Positions 42,900 through 51,365 of a DNA stretch of 64,000 bases are shown one piece after another (the first letter of the stretch is position 1; each line of letters starts with the position of its first letter). Origin of the DNA: CBDFGE01 sp965247055 (GTDB lineage Bacteria > Chloroflexota > Dehalococcoidia > Lucifugimonadales > JAGWBF01). The notes beneath the pieces are model-generated. The model was not told the DNA's origin and did no database searches. It saw nothing but the letters and a program-made list of their open reading frames with translations. The stretch lies in contig CBDFGE010000004.1 of NCBI GenBank assembly GCA_965247055.1, forward strand, positions 186,001 through 250,000, in the 5' to 3' direction. A program made the translations under genes and the position numbers.

Positions 42900-43577
42900 A
42901 TGTACGACTTTCACAGCCACACCTTCCTCAGCGACGGAGTGCTTTCGCCGGTCGAGCTGATCCGCCGGGCGCACGTGCGTGGATACCGGGTGATAGGCGT
43001 GACGGACCACGTTGGTATGGGGAACGTGGAGCTGGTGGTGAAGATGCTGGTCAAGGAGTGCGCCATGGCGTCCGCCCGGTGGGACATACTTGCGCTGCCG
43101 GGGGTGGAGATCACCCACGTCCCCAAAGAAGATATCGACCTGGTCGCCGAGGCGGCCAAGGGGCTGGGGGCGGTGGTCGTGGTGGTCCACGGTGAGACCA
43201 TAGTCGAGCCTGTGGAGCCGGGGACCAACCGGGCGGCTATAAGCTCCCCGTCGGTGGACATCCTGGCGCACCCGGGCATTATAGCGGTGGAAGACGCCCG
43301 CCTGGCGTCGGACAGGGGGGTGTTCCTGGAGGTGTCGGCCCGCAAAGGCCACAGCCTCGCCAACGGGCACGTGGTGCGGATGGCTCTGGAGACGGGGGCC
43401 CTGATGCTGCTGGACTCGGATGCCCACGAGCCCGACGATCTTCTTACTCCCGAGCTAACTCAGCGGATCGCCCTCGGCGCTGGGTTGACCCACCATCAAG
43501 CCCAGGTCCTCCTCGAAGAGAACCCCAGGCGCCTGCTGGACAAGCTAGAAGCCCGCCCGGTACCCGCCGGTCCGTGA
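42900..43577 (+). CDS. PHP-domain phosphoesterase (histidinol-phosphatase-like)
   Basis: A 225-residue PHP-fold metal-dependent phosphoesterase. Metal-binding motifs in order: DFHSHTFLSDG, TDHVGMGN, LPGVEITHV, LAHPG, and LLDSDAHEPDD. The gene is short and lacks extra domains, as in stand-alone histidinol-phosphatase-type or TrpH/PolX-related PHP enzymes. The substrate is unknown; no histidine-biosynthesis neighbours are present. ATG at 42900 is preceded by ATGGAGGGG. It follows the NHL gene at 81 bases. Confidence 0.85.
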   Translation: MYDFHSHTFLSDGVLSPVELIRRAHVRGYRVIGVTDHVGMGNVELVVKMLVKECAMASARWDILALPGVEITHVPKEDIDLVAEAAKGLGAVVVVVHGETIVEPVEPGTNRAAISSPSVDILAHPGIIAVEDARLASDRGVFLEVSARKGHSLANGHVVRMALETGALMLLDSDAHEPDDLLTPELTQRIALGAGLTHHQAQVLLEENPRRLLDKLEARPVPAGP

Positions 43578-43610
43578 TGCCCTGAAGCCAGCCCCAAACC
43601 GAAGGGTCGG

Positions 43611-43754
43611 TCAGGCGGCTTTGCCTATACGGAACACCTTCGTGCTGCAGACCGGGCATGTGCCCTGGGTGGCCGGCCTGCCGTTCTTGAGGGTCACCTG
43701 CTTTGGGTTCTTGATATCTCGCTTGGAACGGCACTTGAAGCAGTAAGCCTGCAT
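43611..43754 (-). CDS. Small DUF5679-type zinc-ribbon protein
   Basis: A 47-residue protein. Two CxxC pairs (AYCFKCRSKR and GTCPVCSTK) flank the central QVTLKNGRPATQG, the pattern of the DUF5679 family; the Cys pairs should bind one zinc. It ends VFRIGKAA. The start is ATG at 43754 (MQAYC) with GGGGGA upstream; ATG at 43763 would add three residues. Own promoter at 43795-43824. Function unknown. It is convergent with the PHP gene, with 33 bases between the ends. Confidence 0.75.
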   Translation of the reverse strand: MQAYCFKCRSKRDIKNPKQVTLKNGRPATQGTCPVCSTKVFRIGKAA

Positions 43755-43794
43755 GTGAAACATCCCCCCTTCGCCTTCGGTACGCCCTAGCTAT

Positions 43795-43824
43795 CATATA
43801 TACATTCCATGGGATATTTGTCAA
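43795..43824 (-). promoter_or_regulatory. Promoter of the small zinc-ribbon gene
   Basis: TTGACA (43824-43819), 18-base spacer, TATATG (43800-43795) on the minus strand, in an unusually AT-rich patch. Leader about 35 bases. Confidence 0.55.
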
Positions 43825-43864
43825 TACTCTTTTCATGCTTGAAGCGTAGAGGGTGCGGAGTCTG

Positions 43865-44824
43865 CTAGGCGCCGGCCGGAGATGGAGCATAGGGAGAGGG
43901 CGACTGCAGGCTGAACACCTTCTCGGGCTGCCACAGGTTTTTCGACCGGTCAAAGTGCACGACCGCAAGAAAGCTTCCATCCTGAGTATAGACCCGGTAC
44001 CTTTCCATATAGCCCGCGTGAATCCCGATGTGACGAGGTAAGCTTACGGGCTGCCCGCTGATTATGTACCGCTGCGCCGCTCTGCTCACCGCGACACTCT
44101 TCATATGTAGCAGAACGTAGTCCACAGGCACGAGGTACTCGTTCCACGGCTCTGGGCACGTCGCCTCTTGAAGCTTCGATAGACGTACGCTCTCGTCCAT
44201 AGTGAAGGGCCCCGAGGCGACGCGGACAAGGCTGCGAAGGTAACCGCCGCAGCCCAGCGCTTCACCCAGGTCGTGGGCGACGGAGCGCATGTACGCGCCC
44301 CGTCCGCTCTCCACCTCCAGTAGCAGAGATGGAGTAGAGTAGTCCAGTATCTGGACCTGGAAGACCTCCACCTTTCGTGGCTGCCGCTCCACCTCGATTC
44401 CGGCCCTGGCGAGTTTATACAGGCGCTGACCCCCGACCTTGATTGCGCTGTACATGGGTGGAGTCTGATAGATGGTGCCCCGGAACGACTTCAGGGCCTC
44501 TTCCACAGCTCCCAACTCCACCCCCGAAGGGTCGCCCCTCTTCACCACTTCTCCCTCCCCGTCGTAGGTCGAAGTGGTAACCCCCAGCTCCACTTCCATG
44601 CGGTAACGTTTGGGGCTCTCCACCAGGACCTCCATCAGACGGGTCGCCTGGCCGAAGCAGATGGGTAGTATCCCTTCCGCCAGCGGGTCGAGGGTGCCGC
44701 CATGTCCCACACCTTTCTTGAGGCCAGCCAGCCGCTTGACCTGGCGGACGATCTCCATAGATGTGGGGCCGGAAGTCTTGTAGAGGTTAAGAAAGCCGTT
44801 TATCGGTGCCTTTTTCCTGTCCAT
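43865..44824 (-). CDS. truB: tRNA pseudouridine-55 synthase
   Basis: A 319-residue TruB that makes pseudouridine-55 in tRNA T-loops. The catalytic Asp is D46 in GHGGTLDPLAEGILP; GRGAYMRSVAHDLG and QTPPMYSAIKVGG are typical. The C-terminal 90 residues (VAVSRAAQRYIISGQPVSLP) form a PUA-type domain. Length and order match bacterial TruB. It is the last gene of the nusA-ylxR-infB-rbfA-truB cluster, 104 bases after rbfA. Confidence 0.95.
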   Translation of the reverse strand: MDRKKAPINGFLNLYKTSGPTSMEIVRQVKRLAGLKKGVGHGGTLDPLAEGILPICFGQATRLMEVLVESPKRYRMEVELGVTTSTYDGEGEVVKRGDPSGVELGAVEEALKSFRGTIYQTPPMYSAIKVGGQRLYKLARAGIEVERQPRKVEVFQVQILDYSTPSLLLEVESGRGAYMRSVAHDLGEALGCGGYLRSLVRVASGPFTMDESVRLSKLQEATCPEPWNEYLVPVDYVLLHMKSVAVSRAAQRYIISGQPVSLPRHIGIHAGYMERYRVYTQDGSFLAVVHFDRSKNLWQPEKVFSLQSPSPYAPSPAGA

Positions 44825-44928
44825 TCCTCAGACCGACACGTCAGGTTGACCGAGCCGCACCCACAGTAGTAGCCCTGGGCGCCGGCCAATCGGTCTATGG
44901 GGTAAGTCTCCTTGTGGAGAAAGGCCCG

Positions 44929-45321
44929 CTATGGCCCAGTATCGCCGGCGGCTTCCCCCTGGGCTGTGCCCGAAGGACCGTCTGCGGAGAGTCCGTCCAT
45001 GAGTTTGTAAATCTGCTCTGCGTCCTCGAGGGACTTGTCCAGGACGAAGCTCAACTGAGGAACGTACCTGAGAGATAGCCGATCCCTCAGCTCTTTCCTC
45101 ATGAACCCGGCCGCCGACCTGATGCCCGTCAGCACCTTGTCCTTATCTCCCTGATCGCCCAGCACGCTAACGTGGACTCTAGCCAGGCGCAAGTCCGGGG
45201 AGGTCTCTACCTGGGTAATGCTGACGACTCCCGAGAGTCTGGGGTCATTCAGCTCGCGGGCGAGGAGCTGGCTGATTTCCTGGCGTAAAAGCCCGTTGAT
45301 GCGCTCAGTGCGCCTGGTCAT
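44929..45321 (-). CDS. rbfA: 30S ribosome-binding factor A
   Basis: A 130-residue KH-fold protein needed for late maturation of the 30S subunit and cold adaptation. Seen: RINGLLRQEISQLLARELND at the N-terminus, VSITQVETSPDLRLARVHVS, and AAGFMRKELRDRLSLRYVPQ with LSFVLDKSLEDAEQI. The C-terminal 20 residues are a short low-complexity tail. It stands between infB (74-base gap) and truB, the usual neighbourhood. Confidence 0.93.
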   Translation of the reverse strand: MTRRTERINGLLRQEISQLLARELNDPRLSGVVSITQVETSPDLRLARVHVSVLGDQGDKDKVLTGIRSAAGFMRKELRDRLSLRYVPQLSFVLDKSLEDAEQIYKLMDGLSADGPSGTAQGEAAGDTGP

Positions 45322-45395
45322 GGGAACCTACCCCCATCACAACCAAGAAGGAACTGACCAACGGTGGCCCGGATGGTCCAGACGCGGCCGGGGCT

Positions 45396-47234
45396 TTATC
45401 GGGTGGCTCGCTCCTTGCGATAGGTCTCCAGCACATCCTTTTCCTGGAAGTCGTTGTAGCCAGCCATGCCCACGCCGCACTCGAAGCCAGTGGCCATCTC
45501 GTTCACTTCTTCCTTGAAATGCCGGAGACTGGATATGGTCCCCGCGTGGATGACTACTCCCTCGCGGAGGACCCGCACCAAGGCCGACCTGGAGACGCGC
45601 CCGTCGGTCACCATACACCCGGCTATTCGCGTCCGCCGGCCCATGGAGAAGATGGCCCTTATCTCGGCGTGGCCCTGGGTGACCTCTACGAAAGTAGTCT
45701 CTAGGATGCCCGACAGGGCCTTGTCTATGTCCTCCAGCAGCCGGTAGATGATGGCGTAATGCCTGATCTCCACCCCTTCCCTTTCGGCGAGCCGCTCCAC
45801 ACGGGGCTCGGTGGAGGTGTTGAACCCCAAGACGATGGCGTTGGAAGCACTGGCCAGCAGCACGTCGCTGTCGGTAATGCTGCCGCTCCCAGCATGGAGG
45901 ACCCGCACCTTCACCCTTTCTCCCTCCAGACGCTCCAAGGAGGAGCACACAGCCTCTACGCTTCCCTGTACATCGGCCTTCACGACAAGGTTTAGCTCTT
46001 TTATTTCCCCGGCGCTGACCTTGGTGTTGACCTCTTCCAGGGTCAGGGCGTGTGTATTGAACAGCTCTGTGTCCGTCTGGCGCGCCCTCTGGTCCACGAT
46101 CTCCCTGGCGGCCTTTTCGTTGGGCACCACGACGAAGACATCGCCAGCATCGGGAAGGGGGTTGAAGCCCATGACTTCCACGGGCACGGAGGGCCCTGCC
46201 TCCTTGGTCCGTTCGCCCCTTTCGTTGGCCATCGCCTTGACCCTGCCGTAGGCGCTGCCAGCCACCACGGTGTCACCGATTCTGAGGGTACCGTTCTGAA
46301 CCAGCACCGTGGCCAGGGGACCCCTGTTCCTGTCCAGCTTGGACTCGATTACGACGCCGGAGGCCAGCGTGTCGGGGTCGCCTTTCAGATCGGCTACCTC
46401 GGCGACTGCCAGGATGTTCTGCAGCAACTCCTCAATGCCGTCGCCCTGGATCGCGGATATGGGCACTGTGATGACGTCCCCTCCCCACTCTTCCAAAACC
46501 AGCCCCTGCTCGCCTAGCTGGCGCTTCACTCGGTCGGGATCGGCCTCGGGCACGTCGATCTTGTTTATAGCCACCACTATGGGCACGCCGGCCGCTCTGG
46601 CATGGTCCAACGCCTCTCTGGTCTGGGGCATCACGCCGTCGTCGGCCGCCACGATGAGGATTGCGATGTCCGTCGCCCGGGCGCCTCGGGCCCTTATGGC
46701 GGTAAAGGCCTCATGGCCGGGGGTGTCGAGAAAGGTGATCTCTCTGCCGTCGTAGGTCACCTGGTAGGCGCCTATGTGCTGGGTTATACCGCCTGCCTCA
46801 CCGGCGGCTACATGGCTCTTGCGGACACTGTCCAGCAAGGTGGTCTTGCCGTGGTCCACGTGTCCCAGTATGGTCACCACGGGAGCGCGGGCGACGAGTT
46901 TGGCGGGGTCCGTGTCCTCCGGTGCCTTCGAGGAGCCTGCCGACCCCGGGGTCGCTGCTTCCTCAGGACGTACCCTCACCTCAAAGGCAGAGGTGATCAG
47001 AGTAGCCATTTCGAAGTCGATAGTCTGGTTTACGGAGGCCATGATGCCATTGCGCATTAGCTGTTTGATCGCGTCTATGGGACTGATGTCGGTAAGCTCG
47101 GCCAGCCGTTTTATGGTGAGGGTCTGGGGAAGGACCACCACCTTGGGGGCAACCTTGCGGCGTGATGCCCTCTTCTCCGCGGTGCCGGTCTTTTTCCCGC
47201 CGCCTTCTGCGACGGCCGTTTGTTCAGAGCTCAT
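45396..47234 (-). CDS. infB: Translation initiation factor IF-2
   Basis: A 612-residue GTPase that delivers initiator tRNA to the ribosome. G1 is GHVDHGKTT at residues 124-132, G3 is LDTPGHEAF, G4 is NKID. The N-terminal region is short, with one IF2_N-like helix bundle (LPQTLTIKRLAELTDISPID), as in compact IF2 forms of other Chloroflexota and Firmicutes. Beta-barrel domains II-IV are complete. The ATG at 47234 overlaps the ylxR stop by four bases (ATGA), so the two are translationally coupled. Confidence 0.96.
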   Translation of the reverse strand: MSSEQTAVAEGGGKKTGTAEKRASRRKVAPKVVVLPQTLTIKRLAELTDISPIDAIKQLMRNGIMASVNQTIDFEMATLITSAFEVRVRPEEAATPGSAGSSKAPEDTDPAKLVARAPVVTILGHVDHGKTTLLDSVRKSHVAAGEAGGITQHIGAYQVTYDGREITFLDTPGHEAFTAIRARGARATDIAILIVAADDGVMPQTREALDHARAAGVPIVVAINKIDVPEADPDRVKRQLGEQGLVLEEWGGDVITVPISAIQGDGIEELLQNILAVAEVADLKGDPDTLASGVVIESKLDRNRGPLATVLVQNGTLRIGDTVVAGSAYGRVKAMANERGERTKEAGPSVPVEVMGFNPLPDAGDVFVVVPNEKAAREIVDQRARQTDTELFNTHALTLEEVNTKVSAGEIKELNLVVKADVQGSVEAVCSSLERLEGERVKVRVLHAGSGSITDSDVLLASASNAIVLGFNTSTEPRVERLAEREGVEIRHYAIIYRLLEDIDKALSGILETTFVEVTQGHAEIRAIFSMGRRTRIAGCMVTDGRVSRSALVRVLREGVVIHAGTISSLRHFKEEVNEMATGFECGVGMAGYNDFQEKDVLETYRKERATR

Positions 47235-47530
47235 CGTACATCTCCAATACTGGCCGACTTGAGGTGCTCGTGGTAGAACAGGGAGAGGGCTTCTCTATCC
47301 TGCTCTGGTAGGGGCGCCCGGAGAACGTGCTCCAGCCGGGCCTTTCTCAGGCCACGGCTCCAGCACTCCTCCTTGGGGCACAGGTAAGCGCCGCGGCCCG
47401 CGATCTTGCCCGTGGGGTCCACCAGCACCTTCCCAGCCGGAGTACGGACTATCCTTATGAGCTGTCTCTTGGGCAGCCTTTCGCCACAAGTGACGCAGCC
47501 TCGGACTGGTATGTGTTTAGCCTTCTGCAC
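47231..47530 (-). CDS. ylxR: YlxR/RnpM-family small nucleic-acid-binding protein
   Basis: A 99-residue YlxR protein with the signature RGCVTCGERLPKRQLIRIVR followed by GRGAYLCPKEEC. YlxR (RnpM) binds RNase P RNA and modulates its activity in Bacillus. It sits between nusA and infB, its conserved location, and shares a four-base overlap with infB. It begins 12 bases after the nusA stop. Confidence 0.92.
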   Translation of the reverse strand: MQKAKHIPVRGCVTCGERLPKRQLIRIVRTPAGKVLVDPTGKIAGRGAYLCPKEECWSRGLRKARLEHVLRAPLPEQDREALSLFYHEHLKSASIGDVR

Positions 47531-47542
47531 ACCCTACTTCGG

Positions 47543-49132
47543 CTAACGGGGTCCTTTCGCTCCGAGGGGGGAACGTGGGGGGCCTCGATAACCGCCCTTC
47601 TTGGCCCTAGCTCCGGCGTTCCCTCCGCCGCCCTTACTCTGCCGGTCTCTCCGGCCTCTTCCCCGGAAGTCACCCATAATGTCCTCGGCGAAACGTATCT
47701 GCCCCGCCCCCTGGGCGACCACCGGCGCGGGTACCTTCCACACATCCTCGCTGACCTCTTCCGCCTCCTCCACTTCCTCCTCTTCCTCCTCCATTTCGAG
47801 GGCCAGTAGGGCCAGCTCCTCTTCGGGACTCAGCTTGTTGGAAGGGACCTCTACTTTAGCAGGCTCTTGGATCTCCTGGGGTGCCGGTACAGGTACCTCT
47901 TCCTCCGTGACGGTCAAGACTTCCGCGACGGGACTGGCGGCCTCCTCGATGACCTGCTCTACCGTTGCCGCTGCAACCTCGACCTCGGCCTGGGTGGGCG
48001 CAGGCTCGGGCTCGGCCTCCGCCTCGGCCGTTGTTCCCCTGGCCGCGTCCCGGGTGGCCTCTTCCGCCTCAGCCTGGCGCCCCGCTTTTATCGCCTCCCA
48101 CTCGGCCATGCTCTTGATGTCGATGCGGTAGCCGGTAAGCTTGGCGGCGAGCCGGGCGTTCTGCCCCTCTTTGCCGATGGCGAGGGAGAGCTGTCGCTCG
48201 GGAACCACCACGACGGCCGTGTGATGCTCCTCGTCCAGATCCACGTGGACCACCTCGGAGGGGCTCAAGGCGCTGGCCATCAGGACCTTGGGGTCCTTGT
48301 CCCAGCGCACCACGTCGATCTTCTCTCCTTGGAGCTCGTTCACGATGCTCTGTATGCGGTTGCCCCTCATTCCTATGCAGGAGCCCACCGGGTCGATGCC
48401 GTCCTGCCGGGAGGCGACGGCGACCTTGCTCCGGGTCCCCGCCTCTCGTGAGATCGCCTTGATCTCCACGATGCCGTTGAAGACCTCGGGTACCTCCAGC
48501 TCGAACAGCCGCCTGAGGAGGTCCTTGTGGCTGCGGGAGACCAGTATCTCCGGACCCTTGGAGCTGCGCCGCACGTCTACGACGTAGACCTTCAGACGCT
48601 GCCCCTTCCGGTAGCGCTCCGTCGGCACCTGCTCCTCGGGAAGAAGGACGGCCTGGGCCCGGCCCATATCCATCAGGACCACCCTTCCCGACTCCATCTG
48701 GTCCACCACTCCGGACACGATGTCGTTGACCCGCTGGCTGAACTCCTGGAAGACCAGCTCCCGCTCCACCTCCCTCAGCCGCTGGAGCACCACCTGCTTG
48801 GCCGTCTGGGCGGCGATGCGGCTCACCTGGTGGGGCAGCGAGTCGATGGCCATCTCGTCGCCCAGCGCGGCGTCCTGTTTCAGCTTGCGCGCCTCCTCCA
48901 GGGATATCTCCCTCTTGGAGTCCTCGACCGCCTCCACGACCGTCCTGGTCGCGAAGACGGTGACGTCGCCGCTGTTGGGATTGAGCTTGACGGAGATGTT
49001 CTGCCCCACCACCAGGGTGTCCTTCTTGAAGGCCGAAGCCAGGGCAACCTCAATGGCCGAGAGCACCTGCTCTCGGGGCAGGTGCCTCTCCGCCGCCAGC
49101 TGCGTCAACGCTATCATGAAGTCGCTCTTCAT
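47543..49132 (-). CDS. nusA: Transcription termination/antitermination factor NusA
   Basis: A 529-residue NusA. Order: N-terminal RNAP-binding domain (MKSDFMIALTQLAAERHLPR), S1 (GVVDQMESGRVVLMDMGRAQ), KH1 (GSCIGMRGNRIQSIVNELQG) and KH2 (LSLAIGKEGQNARLAAKLTG), then a 150-residue Glu/Pro-rich tail in place of E. coli's repeats. It controls pausing and termination on RNA polymerase. ATG at 49132 is chosen since the family begins at MKSDF; AAAGGA lies six bases upstream. Upstream is a promoter and a hairpin leader; no rimP gene precedes it, unlike the usual order. Confidence 0.95.
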   Translation of the reverse strand: MKSDFMIALTQLAAERHLPREQVLSAIEVALASAFKKDTLVVGQNISVKLNPNSGDVTVFATRTVVEAVEDSKREISLEEARKLKQDAALGDEMAIDSLPHQVSRIAAQTAKQVVLQRLREVERELVFQEFSQRVNDIVSGVVDQMESGRVVLMDMGRAQAVLLPEEQVPTERYRKGQRLKVYVVDVRRSSKGPEILVSRSHKDLLRRLFELEVPEVFNGIVEIKAISREAGTRSKVAVASRQDGIDPVGSCIGMRGNRIQSIVNELQGEKIDVVRWDKDPKVLMASALSPSEVVHVDLDEEHHTAVVVVPERQLSLAIGKEGQNARLAAKLTGYRIDIKSMAEWEAIKAGRQAEAEEATRDAARGTTAEAEAEPEPAPTQAEVEVAAATVEQVIEEAASPVAEVLTVTEEEVPVPAPQEIQEPAKVEVPSNKLSPEEELALLALEMEEEEEEVEEAEEVSEDVWKVPAPVVAQGAGQIRFAEDIMGDFRGRGRRDRQSKGGGGNAGARAKKGGYRGPPRSPLGAKGPR

Positions 49133-49234
49133 CGCGTCCTTTGCCCCCCCAAGAGTTTGGGCGCCTACGATCGCCCGCTCCACCGCACCAGTCCCCGATA
49201 GACACGTGACCGCTGTCCCTCCTTCTAGCAAGAA

Positions 49235-49252
49235 GCCCCGATGTATCGGGGC
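49235..49252 (-). promoter_or_regulatory. Hairpin in the nusA leader
   Basis: GCCCCGA and TCGGGGC form a perfect 7-base stem with loop TACA (minus strand), followed by TTCTTGC. It lies between the promoter and the nusA start (about 100 bases upstream). NusA often regulates its own operon; whether this hairpin takes part is unknown. Confidence 0.5.
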
Positions 49253-49281
49253 CTCCAGGAACAGGAGCGCGTGCCAACCAG

Positions 49282-49310
49282 AGTATAGCATCCAACGCCG
49301 GGCGTTGCAA
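49282..49310 (-). promoter_or_regulatory. Promoter of the nusA-ylxR-infB-rbfA-truB operon
   Basis: On the minus strand TTGCAA (49310-49305), 17-base spacer ending in TGC, TATACT (49287-49282), an extended -10. Start near 49275, leader about 143 bases with a hairpin. Confidence 0.7.
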
Positions 49311-49414
49311 CCTTTTTGCCCAAAACACAAAACAGGCCACCGGCCCCGACGGCGTTCTCCCAATATGGGGCCGCGCCGGTCAGGCCGGGGCGCCGGACTC
49401 GCTGGGCATCACGG

Positions 49415-50053
49415 CTACTGGATGACGGTCAAGGTGGTGCCGGTGCCATCGTCGCCGTCTGCCTCGTCGTGGTTGTCGCCGGACTCATATGTGTAGCTTG
49501 CGTGGGTCACGTCCGTCACCTCGAAGATCGTCGAAGGCGTGCCTGCGCCGATATTCTTCGAGTCTAGCGTGCAGGTCCCGTCCGCGGCCGTTGTACAGGA
49601 GGTCTCTGGGTTGTTGCCGGCCTCGGTCCAGGTCCCAGTGACGCTGGCGCTTTCCACAGCCGCCTCATTGTCGTCGTGGACGGTAACTGTGACCAAGGCC
49701 TTCCAGTTGCCCTGGGTCACACCATCGAGGTCTCCCACGTGCATGTTCAGATCGGGTGGGCAGGGCGTGGTGAACCCCGAGAAGGAGCCCGTCGCCGTGA
49801 GCCCGTTAGGCGTGCTTATGACCACGCTCCCCGAGGTGACCCCGGTCACGGGAAGGGACAGCTCCCCCGTTATGGCCATGGTCTCCCCCGGGTCGAAGAT
49901 GCCGGGTTGGAACAGGTCGGAGGTGGAGGTGAGGGACTTGGTCCACTTGCCCGAGCTGGGTGGGCTGGCGGTGGTGTAGGTGAGGCTCTGGGATGCGTTG
50001 TTCCCCTGGGTAAGCTGGACGATATAGTATCTTAACGGCTGTCGCCCAGTATT
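49415..50053 (-). pseudogene. 5'-truncated Ig-like/surface-filament-type protein
   Basis: An open frame runs from 50053 to the stop at 49415 without a plausible start in its first 58 codons; the first Met is at 49879. It begins YYIVQLTQGNN and contains KWTKSLTSTSDLFQPG and IFDPGETMAITGELSL, reminiscent of archaellin or pilin-like beta-rich regions, then an Ig-like stretch (ALVTVTVHDDNEAAVESASV, GTWTEAG) with paired Cys. No N-terminal signal peptide is present. A promoter-like TTGAAA/TAAGAT lies exactly at its 5' boundary. It seems to have lost its N-terminal part; its relation to archaellin is only a resemblance. Confidence 0.5.
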
Positions 50054-50057
50054 TCAA
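50029..50057 (-). promoter_or_regulatory. Promoter-like site at the edge of the truncated surface gene
   Basis: TTGAAA (50057-50052), 17-base spacer, TAAGAT (50034-50029) on the minus strand, immediately after the histidine kinase gene. No start codon with a ribosome-binding site follows, which fits a broken gene. Confidence 0.4.
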
Positions 50058-50066
50058 GCCACACAC

Positions 50067-51248
50067 CTACTCCGCGTCGGGCGACTCCTCGTTGTTGAGA
50101 AGGAAGAGGGCGGTCTGGACCTCGGTGGGCCGGGGTGTCCCCGGCGGAACTGGCACCCTGCCGCGGATGGTGGTCCCCAGGGAAGGCCGGGACTGGATGT
50201 CCAGGGTGCCCATGAGGCGTTCGGTCCTGTCCCTGAGGTTGACCAGCCCGAAATGGCCGGTGGCGGGGCTCTCCCTGGGATTAGCGACGTCGAAGCCGGT
50301 CCCGTCGTCGGCTATGGAGAAGGCCAGCTCCGAGTCGGCCCAGGTGAGGTCCACCCGGACCTTCTTGGCCTGGGCATGCTTTATGGCGTTGGCCACCGCC
50401 TGGAGTACCACCCTGTAGACGCCGATCTCCACGTCCTCGGGCAGCCGCTGTCTGTCGAAGCCGGTGGTCCGCAGCTCCACCTCGAGGGGATAGGGGTTGG
50501 CGATGGTGTGGCTGGCGAGGTCGGTGAGGCTGGAGTTCAGGGCCACGGCCAGCCCTCGAAGGGTCAGGGCAGGGGGAAAGATCCCCTGGACGATCTCCCT
50601 GAGGCGCCGGTCGGTAGCCCTGAGCCTTTCGCGGAGCTCGTCCAGCGACGCCTCCATCTCGGGGGAGATACGGGCCGCCTCGCGTTTCATGAAGCCCAGC
50701 TCCACGGCCATGCTGCCCATGTCGCCCATGGTCTCGTCATGAAGCTCGGCGGCGAGGCTCTTTCTCTCCTCCTCCCTGGCCACCTCGGCGGCGTCGAAGC
50801 GTTCGACACGCCGCATCCGGAAGCTGACCGTCCTGCTCAGCTCCCAGATGAAGATGAGGGCTATGGTGGGCTCCCGCCGGGCGAACTCCTGGAAGGCCTC
50901 GCGGCTGATCCTGAGGGCGGAGGAAGGGGTCGTGGCGATGACCCTGGCGCTACGGGGGAGATTGTCGAGGAAGGCCATCTCCCCGATGACGCTGCCGGGG
51001 TGCAGCACCGCCACCCGCATCCAGCTCTTCTCCGTGGGCACCAGGACCTCGACCTCTCCTTCCAGGAGGATGTAGAGAGACGTGTCCTGGGCGCCCTCGG
51101 CGATGAGCATCTCGCCGGTCGCGACGGGAAGGGTCTCTCCCCCGGAACGAAGGGTGAGGAAGTCCTGGGACGACATCTGCCCCAGGAACTGAGGTTCCCG
51201 TTCCGCGGTTTCTTGGCCTTGGGAGGAAAGGAACGTGGAGAAGTCCAT
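50067..51248 (-). CDS. Histidine kinase with N-terminal cyclic-nucleotide-binding domain
   Basis: A 393-residue soluble kinase. Residues 25-140 are a cNMP-binding domain whose phosphate-binding cassette GEMAFLDNLPRSARV (about 89-103) keeps the Gly-Glu and the key Arg99. A linker coil follows, then a NarX/NarL-class HisKA_3 phosphoacceptor with His170 in SLAAELHDETMGDM, and an HATPase domain (VLQAVANAIKHAQAKKVRVD, IADDGTGFD, GHFGLVNLRDR). No membrane helix. It should autophosphorylate in response to cAMP or cGMP and pass phosphate to the adjacent response regulator. It lies 102 bases after that regulator on the same strand. Confidence 0.88.
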   Translation of the reverse strand: MDFSTFLSSQGQETAEREPQFLGQMSSQDFLTLRSGGETLPVATGEMLIAEGAQDTSLYILLEGEVEVLVPTEKSWMRVAVLHPGSVIGEMAFLDNLPRSARVIATTPSSALRISREAFQEFARREPTIALIFIWELSRTVSFRMRRVERFDAAEVAREEERKSLAAELHDETMGDMGSMAVELGFMKREAARISPEMEASLDELRERLRATDRRLREIVQGIFPPALTLRGLAVALNSSLTDLASHTIANPYPLEVELRTTGFDRQRLPEDVEIGVYRVVLQAVANAIKHAQAKKVRVDLTWADSELAFSIADDGTGFDVANPRESPATGHFGLVNLRDRTERLMGTLDIQSRPSLGTTIRGRVPVPPGTPRPTEVQTALFLLNNEESPDAE

Positions 51249-51339
51249 AGAGCACCCCCTGGTACCTGGCCACCGGCATATCCTTGCGCCGGGGACCTTC
51301 GATAAGGACGGTTTTCCCCTCTATTCCCTGCCGGCGCGT

Positions 51340-51365
51340 GAAGGGAACGGCTAGCCGTTCCCTTC
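51340..51365. repeat. Perfect 26-base palindrome over the response-regulator stop codon
   Basis: Bases 51340-51352 are the exact complement of 51365-51353: GAAGGGAACGGCT then AGCCGTTCCCTTC. The response-regulator TAG stop sits at its centre, in a CTAG. As RNA it would be a 12-base-pair stem ending the gene, between regulator and kinase. No U-run follows. Confidence 0.7.

Noticed and set aside
49806..50066. 86-codon frame upstream of the truncated surface gene as a separate gene
   Set aside because: His/Pro/Arg-rich sequence overlapping the better-supported Ig-type frame; no motif.
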